From contig JBGVIT010000008.1 of NCBI GenBank assembly GCA_045128915.1, forward strand, positions 3,275 through 67,274: a stretch of 64,000 bases of DNA, read 5' to 3'. Numbering within the stretch: position 1 is the first letter of the stretch; every line of letters begins with the position of its first letter. The translations under genes and the position numbers were made by a program. Of this stretch, positions 50,591 through 58,081 are shown one piece after another. The notes beneath the pieces were generated by a model, which ran no database searches, was not told the origin of the DNA, and saw only the letters and a list, made by a program, of their open reading frames with translations. The DNA is from RGIG9115 sp045128915 (GTDB taxonomy: Bacteria; Bacillota; Clostridia; UBA1381).

Positions 50591-50998
50591 TTATTTTTTA
50601 CTATTAAATAAAAATTCTCTTGGAGATAAATAAAGGATAAAACCACAAAATAGCATTATAGCAATCGGTATGGTCTGTAATCCCTCAACTAAAACACCTT
50701 GTACGCATACGCCGCCTATGGCTAAAAACAGATAATAATATCCTTTTTTTGTGAGATGTATCACAGCTTTACGTGTAATTATTAGAAAGCATACGAATAT
50801 GAATTGAAATGCGAACAGAATGATTAACTCTTGTTTTGAATATTTATTTGCGTTATTAAAAAAGTATCCTGACATCAGTACTGTACATATGATGAAGAAA
50901 GGTAAATAGTAAATCACAATAAACTTCAGGAGATTTGTTCCTTTGTCGTATTTATCACATGCTTTTTTAAATTCTTCGATTTCAGGTTTTTTACTCAT
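50591..50998 (-). CDS. small membrane protein, paralogue of its upstream neighbour
   Basis: A 135-residue protein with about four hydrophobic segments after an acidic N-terminus (KKPEIEEFKKACDKYDKGTN). It aligns with the second half of the adjacent 210-residue protein: C-KY-GT-LK--VIYFL, then SVLM-GY-N, then RK--L-KRGY. I recognise no named family. It overlaps its neighbour by 8 bases (ATGAGTAA). Confidence 0.6.
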   Translation of the reverse strand: MSKKPEIEEFKKACDKYDKGTNLLKFIVIYYLPFFIICTVLMSGYFFNNANKYSKQELIILFAFQFIFVCFLIITRKAVIHLTKKGYYYLFLAIGGVCVQGVLVEGLQTIPIAIMLFCGFILYLSPREFLFNSKK

Positions 50999-51623
50999 TA
51001 ATTGTGTTCACATCCTTGTATTTGTTTTTTTCTCCATTAAACAGAGAAGCTCTTTTTTTCATATAAATATAAACTAATATAAGAATAACAATATGCAAAA
51101 TTATTGATATAAAATCTTTTCCTATGGTATTCAAAAGATTCATTACACAATAGTAAGCTATAAGAAATTTATAGCCCCTCTTATTCAGCATCATAGCATT
51201 TTTACGAACTTGATATGCACAAAAAAATGCAATTAATTGAAATAAAATACCTATAATAATCACAGGCATAGAGTCTCCCGACTCGTTTATTATGTAACCA
51301 ATAATCATTAATACACTTTGTATCATATGAAGCATTAAAAAGTAGATTACATATAATTTCAAAAACAATGTGCCTCTTTCGTATTTTGTACAAGTGTTTT
51401 CAAATTCTATACGCAGAGGGTTTCTGCCTGAGGTCTTTGGATGTTTTTCTCTTTTTTTGATAAGCAAAATTATGCTTATAAATATTATGGCAATTAAAAT
51501 GACAGGGGTAAGTGACATGATCATATAGGCTGTCATAGGCTCATCTGTGGCATATTCAGCAAAAACATCAATATTGTGCAAAATTGATAATAAAAACACA
51601 GTAGCACAAAATATTTTTTTCAT
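50991..51623 (-). CDS. membrane protein with signal peptide, paralogue of its downstream neighbour
   Basis: The 210-residue protein has a signal peptide (KIFCATVFLLSILHNIDVFA then EYATDEP), one TM helix (LTPVILIAIIFISIILLI), then a cytosolic-looking linker and a four-helix membrane domain similar to the downstream gene. Function is not recognised. AAAGGAG lies before ATG at 51623. Divergent from gpr. Confidence 0.6.
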   Translation of the reverse strand: MKKIFCATVFLLSILHNIDVFAEYATDEPMTAYMIMSLTPVILIAIIFISIILLIKKREKHPKTSGRNPLRIEFENTCTKYERGTLFLKLYVIYFLMLHMIQSVLMIIGYIINESGDSMPVIIIGILFQLIAFFCAYQVRKNAMMLNKRGYKFLIAYYCVMNLLNTIGKDFISIILHIVILILVYIYMKKRASLFNGEKNKYKDVNTINE

Positions 51624-51696
51624 TTATAAATTTCTCCTTTTAGTTCATGAAAACACTATAACATATATTCCTGTATTTGTCAATTTAGATTATGTT

Positions 51697-51726
51697 GTTT
51701 ATAAATTTCGCTTATGTGGGAATATT
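51697..51726 (+). promoter_or_regulatory. sigma-F/sigma-G type promoter of gpr
   Basis: GTTTA (51697-51701) and GGGAATATT (51718-51726) fit the forespore sigma consensus (G[T/C][A/T]TA, then GGnnAnAnT) with a 16-base spacer. B. subtilis gpr is transcribed by sigma-F and sigma-G, which agrees. Confidence 0.55.
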
Positions 51727-51749
51727 ACATATAAAAACGGAGGATTTTT

Positions 51750-52604
51750 ATGTATTACAGAACAGACCTGGCAGTTGAAGCAAGGGAGCTTTCCAAGGGC
51801 AAAGCAGAGGAAATAGACGGCGTGAAAGCATATACGGAAAACAGGGACGAGCTTAGTGTTACAACGGTCGAAGTTTTAAATCAAAAAGGCAGCGATGCAT
51901 TGGGCAAGGCAATAGGTAAGTATATAACCATAGAGATTCCGCATATAAAGTATTCAACAACAGCTTATGAAAGTGCTTGTCATATGCTGGCGGAGGAAAT
52001 AGGCAAGCTGTGTTGTATCGAAAGTAAAACTCTCACCCTTGTGGTGGGACTTGGAAACGAGGGCATAACCCCCGACAGCCTTGGCACAAAGACAGTTTCG
52101 GAGATAATGGTAACACATCATATGAAACGCCATGCTCCTGAAATTTTCGGTGACGAGGTAAGCTCCGTATGCGCCATAGCTCCCGGCGTTATGGGAACAA
52201 CGGGCATGGAAACAGCCGATGTTATAAAAAGTATAGCAGGTGACCTTAAGCCTGACCTTATAATAGTGGTAGATGCTCTTGCGGCAGCGGATTTTTCAAG
52301 AATAGGTATAACCGTTCAGCTCTCCGACGCAGGAATTCAGCCGGGAGCAGGTGTTGGTAACAACAGAAGCTCCATATCCCAAAAGGAGCTTGGTATTCCC
52401 GTAATAGCCATAGGCGTTCCCACAGTTGTAGATGCCATGACATTTCTGGACGACAGCACAAAAAAAGAAATTGAGCCTCTTGTGGTAACTCCGAGAGATA
52501 TTGATACCATAATAGAACGCTGTGCAAAAACTGTATCGGGAGGCATCAATCTTGCGCTTCATCGTGGAATGAGTCTCCGCGAAATCGAAGAATATGTGGG
52601 TTAA
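51750..52604 (+). CDS. gpr: germination protease GPR
   Basis: The 284-residue protease degrades small acid-soluble spore proteins at germination. It has a short propeptide-like N-terminus (YYRTDLAVEARELS), VVGLGNEGITPDSLGTKTV, PGVMGTTGMETADVI and DAGIQPGAGVGNNR. It is shorter than the Bacillus form (about 370) but complete in motifs, as in many Clostridia. GGAGG precedes ATG at 51750. Confidence 0.95.
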   Translation: MYYRTDLAVEARELSKGKAEEIDGVKAYTENRDELSVTTVEVLNQKGSDALGKAIGKYITIEIPHIKYSTTAYESACHMLAEEIGKLCCIESKTLTLVVGLGNEGITPDSLGTKTVSEIMVTHHMKRHAPEIFGDEVSSVCAIAPGVMGTTGMETADVIKSIAGDLKPDLIIVVDALAAADFSRIGITVQLSDAGIQPGAGVGNNRSSISQKELGIPVIAIGVPTVVDAMTFLDDSTKKEIEPLVVTPRDIDTIIERCAKTVSGGINLALHRGMSLREIEEYVG

Positions 52605-52607
52605 AAC

Positions 52608-52636
52608 TTGACACCAACCATATTTTGGTGTAAAAT
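52608..52636 (+). promoter_or_regulatory. promoter of the M16 pair with an internal dyad
   Basis: TTGACA (52608-52613) and TAAAAT (52631-52636) with a 17-base spacer. ACACCA (52611-52616) and TGGTGT (52626-52631) form a dyad across the spacer, a possible operator. Confidence 0.7.
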
Positions 52637-52667
52637 TAAACCACTTATGCGAAAGGAATGAAACAGT

Positions 52668-53924
52668 ATGGAAATAAATCGGAGCATCAGTCTTGAATAT
52701 ATACCTATGAAAAAACTTAAAACCTCTACTGTGGGAATATTTATCCACCGACAGTTGACGAAGGAAAATGCATCAAAGAATGCCATTTTACCCCGAATTT
52801 TAAAAAGAGGCTGTGAGCTTTGCAAAACAAGAGCCGAAATTGAAAAGTATCTTGATAACCTCTACGGCGGCGATTTAAGAGGCGGCTGCTTCAAAAAGGG
52901 CGAAGATCAGGTAATGTATTTTTCCATTGAAGCAATAACTGAAAAATACTCTCCCGAAAAAGAGCCTCTTTTTGAAAAAATGATAAAGCTTCTCATGTCC
53001 GTTGTGTTCAATCCCGTAACGGAAAATGGCGGATTTATGGAAGAATACGTTGTTCAGGAAAAGAAAAATCTTATAGAGCGTATCGAAAGCCTTAAAAACG
53101 ATAAGCGCACCTATGCATCACAAAGATGTGTTGAGGAGCTTTGCAAGGGTACAGACTTTGCAGTCCACTCCTACGGCACAGCAGAGGATGTAAACCTGAT
53201 TGATGCAAAGGAGCTTTACGATTATTACCGCCACATAATATATAACTCAAAAATAGATATATTCATATCAGGAGAATGTGACGAGGAAAAGGCGGCATCA
53301 ATCATAAAAGAAGTGTTGCCAAGCGGCGATTTTCTTGGGGGCGAAGTAAAGCTTGAGGGGATTTTACAAAAAGACGGACCTGTGGAATATGTTGAAGAGG
53401 TCATGGACGTAACTCAGGGCAAGCTTTCTATGGGCTTTACTACCGGTATAGACGGTGTAGGCGATGATTACTATGCGCTCATGGTTGCAAACAGCATATT
53501 TGGCGGCGGCGCACATTCAAAGCTTTTCAATAACGTAAGAGAAAAGCTAAGTCTTTGCTACTATGCGTCTTCATCAATGGACAGATATAAAACATACCTT
53601 GTTGTAAATGCAGGTATAGAGTTTGAAAACTACCAAAAAGCGTATGACGAAATACTGAACCAGCTGAAAAAGGTTCAGGAGGGTGATATTTCAGAGCTTG
53701 AGTACGTGTCGAGTATCAATGCAATCGTCAACTCTCTCACATCATGCTTCGACGACCAATTTGCAATGCAGAGCTTCCGTCTTTCAGAAAAAATTCTCAA
53801 AACGGGAGTAAGTCTTGAAGAGTGCATCCGAAAAATTAAGGCGGTCACGATAGAAGATGCAGTACGCGCGGCGCAGAACATACGTCTTTGCACCGTATAT
53901 TTTCTAAAAGGAGGCAAGGCATAA
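52668..53924 (+). CDS. M16 peptidase-like protein without catalytic motif (YfmF-like)
   Basis: The 418-residue protein has the M16 fold but no HxxEH; the corresponding N-terminal helix reads ILPRILKRGCELC. The C-terminal half keeps GGAHSKLFNNVREKLSLCYY, the R/Y motif of M16 proteins. Such inactive partners pair with an active M16 subunit (as in YfmF/YfmH and mitochondrial processing peptidase). It overlaps the next gene by 1 base. Confidence 0.88.
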   Translation: MEINRSISLEYIPMKKLKTSTVGIFIHRQLTKENASKNAILPRILKRGCELCKTRAEIEKYLDNLYGGDLRGGCFKKGEDQVMYFSIEAITEKYSPEKEPLFEKMIKLLMSVVFNPVTENGGFMEEYVVQEKKNLIERIESLKNDKRTYASQRCVEELCKGTDFAVHSYGTAEDVNLIDAKELYDYYRHIIYNSKIDIFISGECDEEKAASIIKEVLPSGDFLGGEVKLEGILQKDGPVEYVEEVMDVTQGKLSMGFTTGIDGVGDDYYALMVANSIFGGGAHSKLFNNVREKLSLCYYASSSMDRYKTYLVVNAGIEFENYQKAYDEILNQLKKVQEGDISELEYVSSINAIVNSLTSCFDDQFAMQSFRLSEKILKTGVSLEECIRKIKAVTIEDAVRAAQNIRLCTVYFLKGGKA

Positions 53925-55207
53925 TGCAGGAAATCAAAAGCAATGTAACAGGCGAAACACTATACTACAAAAAGCATTCATCAGGTCTTGATATTTATAT
54001 TATGCCAAGAGCCGATTACTCCGCAGGCTACGCTATATTCGGAACAAAATACGGCTCCGTTGACAGCCATTTTGTAATCCCCGGCGATTCAGAGCCAACA
54101 GAAGTTCCGGACGGAATAGCTCATTATCTTGAGCATAAAATGTTCGACCAGCCTGACGGCAGTAATGTTTTTGACAAGTTCTCAGCACTTGGAGGAAACG
54201 CCAATGCTTTCACTTCTTTCAACACAACAGCATATCTTTTCAGCGCCACAGAGAATTTTGAAGAAAATCTCAAAGTTCTTTTAGACTACGTGCAAAGTCC
54301 GTACTTTACCGAGCAAAGTGTTTCAAAGGAGCAGGGGATAATCGGTCAGGAAATAAAAATGTATGATGATAACGGGCCATGGAGAGTATTTTTCAATCTC
54401 CTTGGCGCTCTGTACCACAATCATCCCGTAAGAAAGGATATAGCAGGAACAGTCGAAAGCATAAGCCATATTACCCATGAGCTTCTTTATAAGTGCTATA
54501 ACACATTCTATAATCTTTCAAACATGATGATTTTCGTAACGGGTGACTTTGATGTTAATGAGATAGAAAGCATCATCGACAGCGGCTTAAAAACCAACGA
54601 GCCTTTCAAGGAAGAAATCAGAAGAATTTATCCAAAAGAGCCTGAAACCATATGCCAAAAAAGAGTAGAGCAAAGCTTAAGCGTTGCAATGCCTCTTTTT
54701 ATGATAGGCTTTAAGGACACCGATAACGGCTATTCGGGAGATGACCTTTTAAGAAAGTACGTTGAGGTTTCAATAATCAATAAAATACTTTTCTCAAAAG
54801 GAAGTGAGCTTTTTGAAAGTCTGTTCGCAGAAGGTCTTATAAATGACAGCTTCTCTTCCGACTACACAGCTCAGCCTGATTACGCTCATGTAATGGTTGA
54901 AGGTGAGTCTATGAATCCTGATGCCGTATATGAAAAAATCATGGCATATATCAAAGACCTTATGGAAAAAGGTCTTTCACGTGACGAGGTAGAGAGAACT
55001 AAAAAGGTCATATGGGGCGATTATATAAAAAGCTATAACGATGTAGAGGAATTTTCCCATGCATTCTTAAATCTTTACATGGCAGATGCCATATACACAA
55101 ACTATGAAAATGTGTATAACAAGGTAACATACGAAGACGTCTGCCGTCGCTTCAAGATGCTTTATTCAGAGGATAATACAGCAATATCAATAATCAATCC
55201 ACTATAA
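53924..55207 (+). CDS. M16 zinc metallopeptidase (YfmH-like)
   Basis: The 427-residue protein has the inverted zinc motif HYLEH (His67, Glu70, His71) in GIAHYLEHKMFD and the second Glu in SKEQGIIGQEIKMYDDN. It is the active partner of the preceding M16-like protein. The start at 53924 (TAATG overlap, AGGAGG 9 bases upstream) is preferred over 53888, which would run through the previous gene. Confidence 0.93.
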   Translation: MQEIKSNVTGETLYYKKHSSGLDIYIMPRADYSAGYAIFGTKYGSVDSHFVIPGDSEPTEVPDGIAHYLEHKMFDQPDGSNVFDKFSALGGNANAFTSFNTTAYLFSATENFEENLKVLLDYVQSPYFTEQSVSKEQGIIGQEIKMYDDNGPWRVFFNLLGALYHNHPVRKDIAGTVESISHITHELLYKCYNTFYNLSNMMIFVTGDFDVNEIESIIDSGLKTNEPFKEEIRRIYPKEPETICQKRVEQSLSVAMPLFMIGFKDTDNGYSGDDLLRKYVEVSIINKILFSKGSELFESLFAEGLINDSFSSDYTAQPDYAHVMVEGESMNPDAVYEKIMAYIKDLMEKGLSRDEVERTKKVIWGDYIKSYNDVEEFSHAFLNLYMADAIYTNYENVYNKVTYEDVCRRFKMLYSEDNTAISIINPL

Positions 55208-55243
55208 AAAACAGCTGTTGCCATTGGCAACAGCTGTTTTTTT
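55206..55243. terminator. bidirectional terminator between yfmH and spoVAE
   Basis: A long palindrome (AAAAACAGCTGTTGCC with its complement) around ATT, A-rich before and T-rich after. It overlaps the last bases of both genes. Confidence 0.9.
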
Positions 55244-55598
55244 AGCTTTTAGATTTGGGTTTGAATATCACAGATGCAAGAAAACCAAACAACAAAGCCG
55301 CGCAGATTCCGCCGGCCCCTGCTGTTATTCCGCCTGTAAATATGCCCAGAAATCCGCTGCTTTCCACAGCCTCTTTAGCACCTTTGCAAAGGTTGTATCC
55401 AAAGCCGCAAAGAGGTACCGTAGCACCGCATCCCGCAAAATCCACCAACGGCTTGTATAACCCGAACAGCTGCAGAAAAGCCCCTGCCATTACAAACGTT
55501 ACAAGTATTCTTGCAGGTGTCAGCTTTGTTTTATCTATAAGTATCTGACCTATAACGCATATAATACCGCCAACCAAAAATGCTTTTACATAGTCCAT
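55242..55598 (-). CDS. spoVAE: stage V sporulation protein AE
   Basis: The 118-residue membrane protein has the SpoVAC/SpoVAE fold: MDYVKAFLVGGIICVIGQIL, LTPARILVTFVMAGAFL, and FLGIFTGGITAGAGGICAAL. It is part of the spore inner-membrane channel for dipicolinic acid. ATG at 55598 follows GGGGG; the stop of spoVAD lies 13 bases upstream. Confidence 0.9.
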   Translation of the reverse strand: MDYVKAFLVGGIICVIGQILIDKTKLTPARILVTFVMAGAFLQLFGLYKPLVDFAGCGATVPLCGFGYNLCKGAKEAVESSGFLGIFTGGITAGAGGICAALLFGFLASVIFKPKSKS

Positions 55599-55611
55599 TA
55601 TATTTCCCCCT

Positions 55612-56622
55612 TTACTGATTTTCAATTATTACCGCATGCGCAATTCCCGGTATGCTTTCGCCCTGAAGCACCACCGTAGGATTCATCAGCGCACCCGTTG
55701 CCATAGCAATTATTCTCCGCTGTTTCTTTTCCCGCATATTTTTTAATATATGACCGCAAAGCACGCTTCCCATGCATCCGCAGCCGCTTCCGCCGCTATG
55801 AACGTCCTGCTTTTTAATATCAAAAATCATCACGCCGCAGTCGTTATGCACAGAGCTTATATCATATCCGTCTTCGCCAAGCTTTTCAACAAGTATCTCG
55901 CTGCCGATAGTTCCAAGATCGCCTGTAAATATTCCGTCAAAATCCTTTGGTGAATATCCCGTATCGCTGAACAAAGTATTAAGGGTATCAATGGCAGCAG
56001 GAGCCATAGCACTGCCCATGTTTGAAATGTCCGTTATCCCAAGATCTACAATCTTGCCTATGGTTGCATGAGTTATCTTAGGTCCTTTTCCCTCGCTTGA
56101 CACGATACAGCAGCCTCCGCCCGTAACGGTCCATTGTGCAGACGGAGCTCTCTGACCTCCGTACTCAAGGGGATACCTGAACTGCTTTTCTGCGGAGCAA
56201 AAATGGCTTGATGTCATGGCAGCAACGTTTTTTGCAAATCCACCGCTTACAATCATAGCTGCAACCGATAAGCTTTCCGTCATGGTAGAGCAAGCACCGT
56301 ACATTCCCAAAAACGGAATATTAAAATCCCTGATTCCGTAATGTGTGGCAACGCATTGATTCATAAGGTCGCCTGCAAGCACAAAATCAATGTCATCAGG
56401 CTGAAGTCCTGCTTTGTTAAGTGCCAGCGCAAGTGTGTGATGCTGAATTTTACTTTCTGCAGCTTCCCATGTTTTTGTTCCGAAGGTGTCGTCCTTTAGT
56501 ATTTCATCAAAAGACTCTGCAAGGGGGCCATGTCCTTCCTTGAATCCGCCTATGGACGCAGATTCTCTGATGCATGGTGGATTTTCAAATCTTACCGTTT
56601 GTTTTCCTGATTTGCAATTCAT
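55612..56622 (-). CDS. spoVAD: stage V sporulation protein AD
   Basis: The 336-residue thiolase-like protein has the SpoVAD blocks RFENPPCIRESASIGGFKEG, FGTKTWEAAESKI, FLGMYGACSTMTESL and SGGSGCGCMGSVLCG. It binds dipicolinic acid during spore formation. spoVAC, which normally precedes it, is missing here. A sigma-G type promoter lies just upstream. Confidence 0.95.
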   Translation of the reverse strand: MNCKSGKQTVRFENPPCIRESASIGGFKEGHGPLAESFDEILKDDTFGTKTWEAAESKIQHHTLALALNKAGLQPDDIDFVLAGDLMNQCVATHYGIRDFNIPFLGMYGACSTMTESLSVAAMIVSGGFAKNVAAMTSSHFCSAEKQFRYPLEYGGQRAPSAQWTVTGGGCCIVSSEGKGPKITHATIGKIVDLGITDISNMGSAMAPAAIDTLNTLFSDTGYSPKDFDGIFTGDLGTIGSEILVEKLGEDGYDISSVHNDCGVMIFDIKKQDVHSGGSGCGCMGSVLCGHILKNMREKKQRRIIAMATGALMNPTVVLQGESIPGIAHAVIIENQ

Positions 56623-56643
56623 AAATCAACTCTCCTTTGAGCA

Positions 56644-56673
56644 TAGTATTACCTGAGCAGAAAAATTTATGTA
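56644..56673 (-). promoter_or_regulatory. sigma-G type promoter of spoVAD-spoVAE
   Basis: On the minus strand TACATA (56673-56668) and AATACTA (56650-56644) are 17 bases apart, close to the sigma-G pattern TGAATA-N17/18-CATACTA. The bases GGT before AATACTA also fit sigma-F. Confidence 0.55.
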
Positions 56674-56716
56674 TTTTGGAATTATGTACAAATTATTAAA
56701 ACTATCAAACAGATAC

Positions 56717-56745
56717 TTGACGTATGCAAATGTTAATGGTATAAT
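56717..56745 (+). promoter_or_regulatory. promoter of the LCP gene
   Basis: TTGACG (56717-56722) and TATAAT (56740-56745) with a 17-base spacer. Confidence 0.85.
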
Positions 56746-56823
56746 ACCAATATATGTCGAAAAAAAGACGCTATTTTTACGAAAAAAACACAATACGTTG
56801 TATTTATACATGGAGGAAAAACT

Positions 56824-58071
56824 GTGAAAGGTAGAATAAACATAAAACGATATTTTCAGGTGTTGGGAATATGTATGGCTGTGCTTGTAATAGGGCTTTT
56901 AGGTGCTCTTGGGTTCGGTTTCTGGGATACGGGTGAGGACGGACTCACCGCAGAAGAAATTGCGACTGTAGAAATTACCGACGGCAAGATAAACGTTCTG
57001 CTCATGGGCGTAGATGAAGGCGGCCTCAGAACCGACTGTATTATGATAGGTTCTTACGACACAGAAGCGAAAACAGCACGTTTGTTGTCTATCCCACGTG
57101 ATACCCGTATCCATATCGGCGCAAGATACCAGAAAATAAATGCGGCTCATGCCATAAGCTCATCAGGCGGCGGCATTATGGGCGCTCAGGGAACAGTTGA
57201 AGCCGTAACAAGACTTACAGGTATTCCTATCAACTACTACGTGGAGCTTCCGTTCTCTGCAGTTGAAGAATGTATTGACCTTTTAGGGCCTGTAACCTTT
57301 GAAGTTCCCGACCTTCACGGCGACGGTGTGGGAATGGTTTATGACGATCCCGTTCAGGACCTGCACATTAATCTTAAACCGGGACTTCAGGAGCTTGACG
57401 GTGAGCAGTGTGTTCACTTGCTGAGATACCGAAAAGGTAACCTCATAAAAGGTGTAAGAAGAACATATGCCAACGGCGATATGGAGAGAATAGGTGTTCA
57501 GCAGGAGTTTTTAAAGGCTCTCTTAGACCAGAAGCTAAATGCAACCTTAATTCTCAAAATCCCTGCAATGTTCAAGCAGCTTTCAGGCTCAATCAAAACC
57601 AACTTCTCCGTAAAGGACGTAATAAAATACTCAAAGCATCTTACAGGCTTTTCAGCGGATAACCTTGCTTCATTCTCTCTGCCGGGTATATCTCAGACCA
57701 TTGACGGAGTTTCATATTGGGTATGTGATATAGAAGCAACAAGAGACCTGATTCAGACTGAGTTCGGCTACGATGCAGAAAATATAACGGTAGATAGAGT
57801 TTCAAAAGGCAGCTCAAAGCCAAGCACATCAGATAAGACAACCTCCGGTGCATCTGTGCAGGCTACAAAGAAGCCGTCAGTAAAGACTTCAGCGCCTACA
57901 AATAAGCCTGCAGCTCAAAAGACAGAAGCACCCGCTTCCAATGACGAGGCAAAGAAGACTCCGGCTCCTACAAAGAAGCCTGAAGCAACATCTGCACCAA
58001 CGAAGGCTCCGGCTAAGGATGACTCATCATCAGGGGCACCCACAGCCACAAAGACTCCCACTAAGGAATGA
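56824..58071 (+). CDS. LytR-CpsA-Psr family cell-wall polymer ligase
   Basis: The 415-residue protein has an N-terminal TM anchor (VLGICMAVLVIGLLGALGFG), the LCP catalytic domain (NVLLMGVDEGGLRTDCIMIG, SIPRDTRIHIG, HLLRYRKGN), and a low-complexity Thr/Lys/Pro/Ala tail of about 85 residues at the C-terminus. These enzymes attach secondary polymers to peptidoglycan outside the cell. The start is GTG with GGAGGAAA upstream. The next gene begins 10 bases later. Confidence 0.92.
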   Translation: MKGRINIKRYFQVLGICMAVLVIGLLGALGFGFWDTGEDGLTAEEIATVEITDGKINVLLMGVDEGGLRTDCIMIGSYDTEAKTARLLSIPRDTRIHIGARYQKINAAHAISSSGGGIMGAQGTVEAVTRLTGIPINYYVELPFSAVEECIDLLGPVTFEVPDLHGDGVGMVYDDPVQDLHINLKPGLQELDGEQCVHLLRYRKGNLIKGVRRTYANGDMERIGVQQEFLKALLDQKLNATLILKIPAMFKQLSGSIKTNFSVKDVIKYSKHLTGFSADNLASFSLPGISQTIDGVSYWVCDIEATRDLIQTEFGYDAENITVDRVSKGSSKPSTSDKTTSGASVQATKKPSVKTSAPTNKPAAQKTEAPASNDEAKKTPAPTKKPEATSAPTKAPAKDDSSSGAPTATKTPTKE

Positions 58072-58081
58072 GGGATGATAA

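Noticed and set aside
51547..51816. Plus-strand 89-residue frame before gpr
   Set aside because: It overlaps the gpr promoter and start in a different frame.
57790..58071. Low-complexity repeats in the LCP gene
   Set aside because: In-frame Thr/Lys/Pro-rich linker typical of extracellular wall proteins, not a tandem-repeat array of separate origin.
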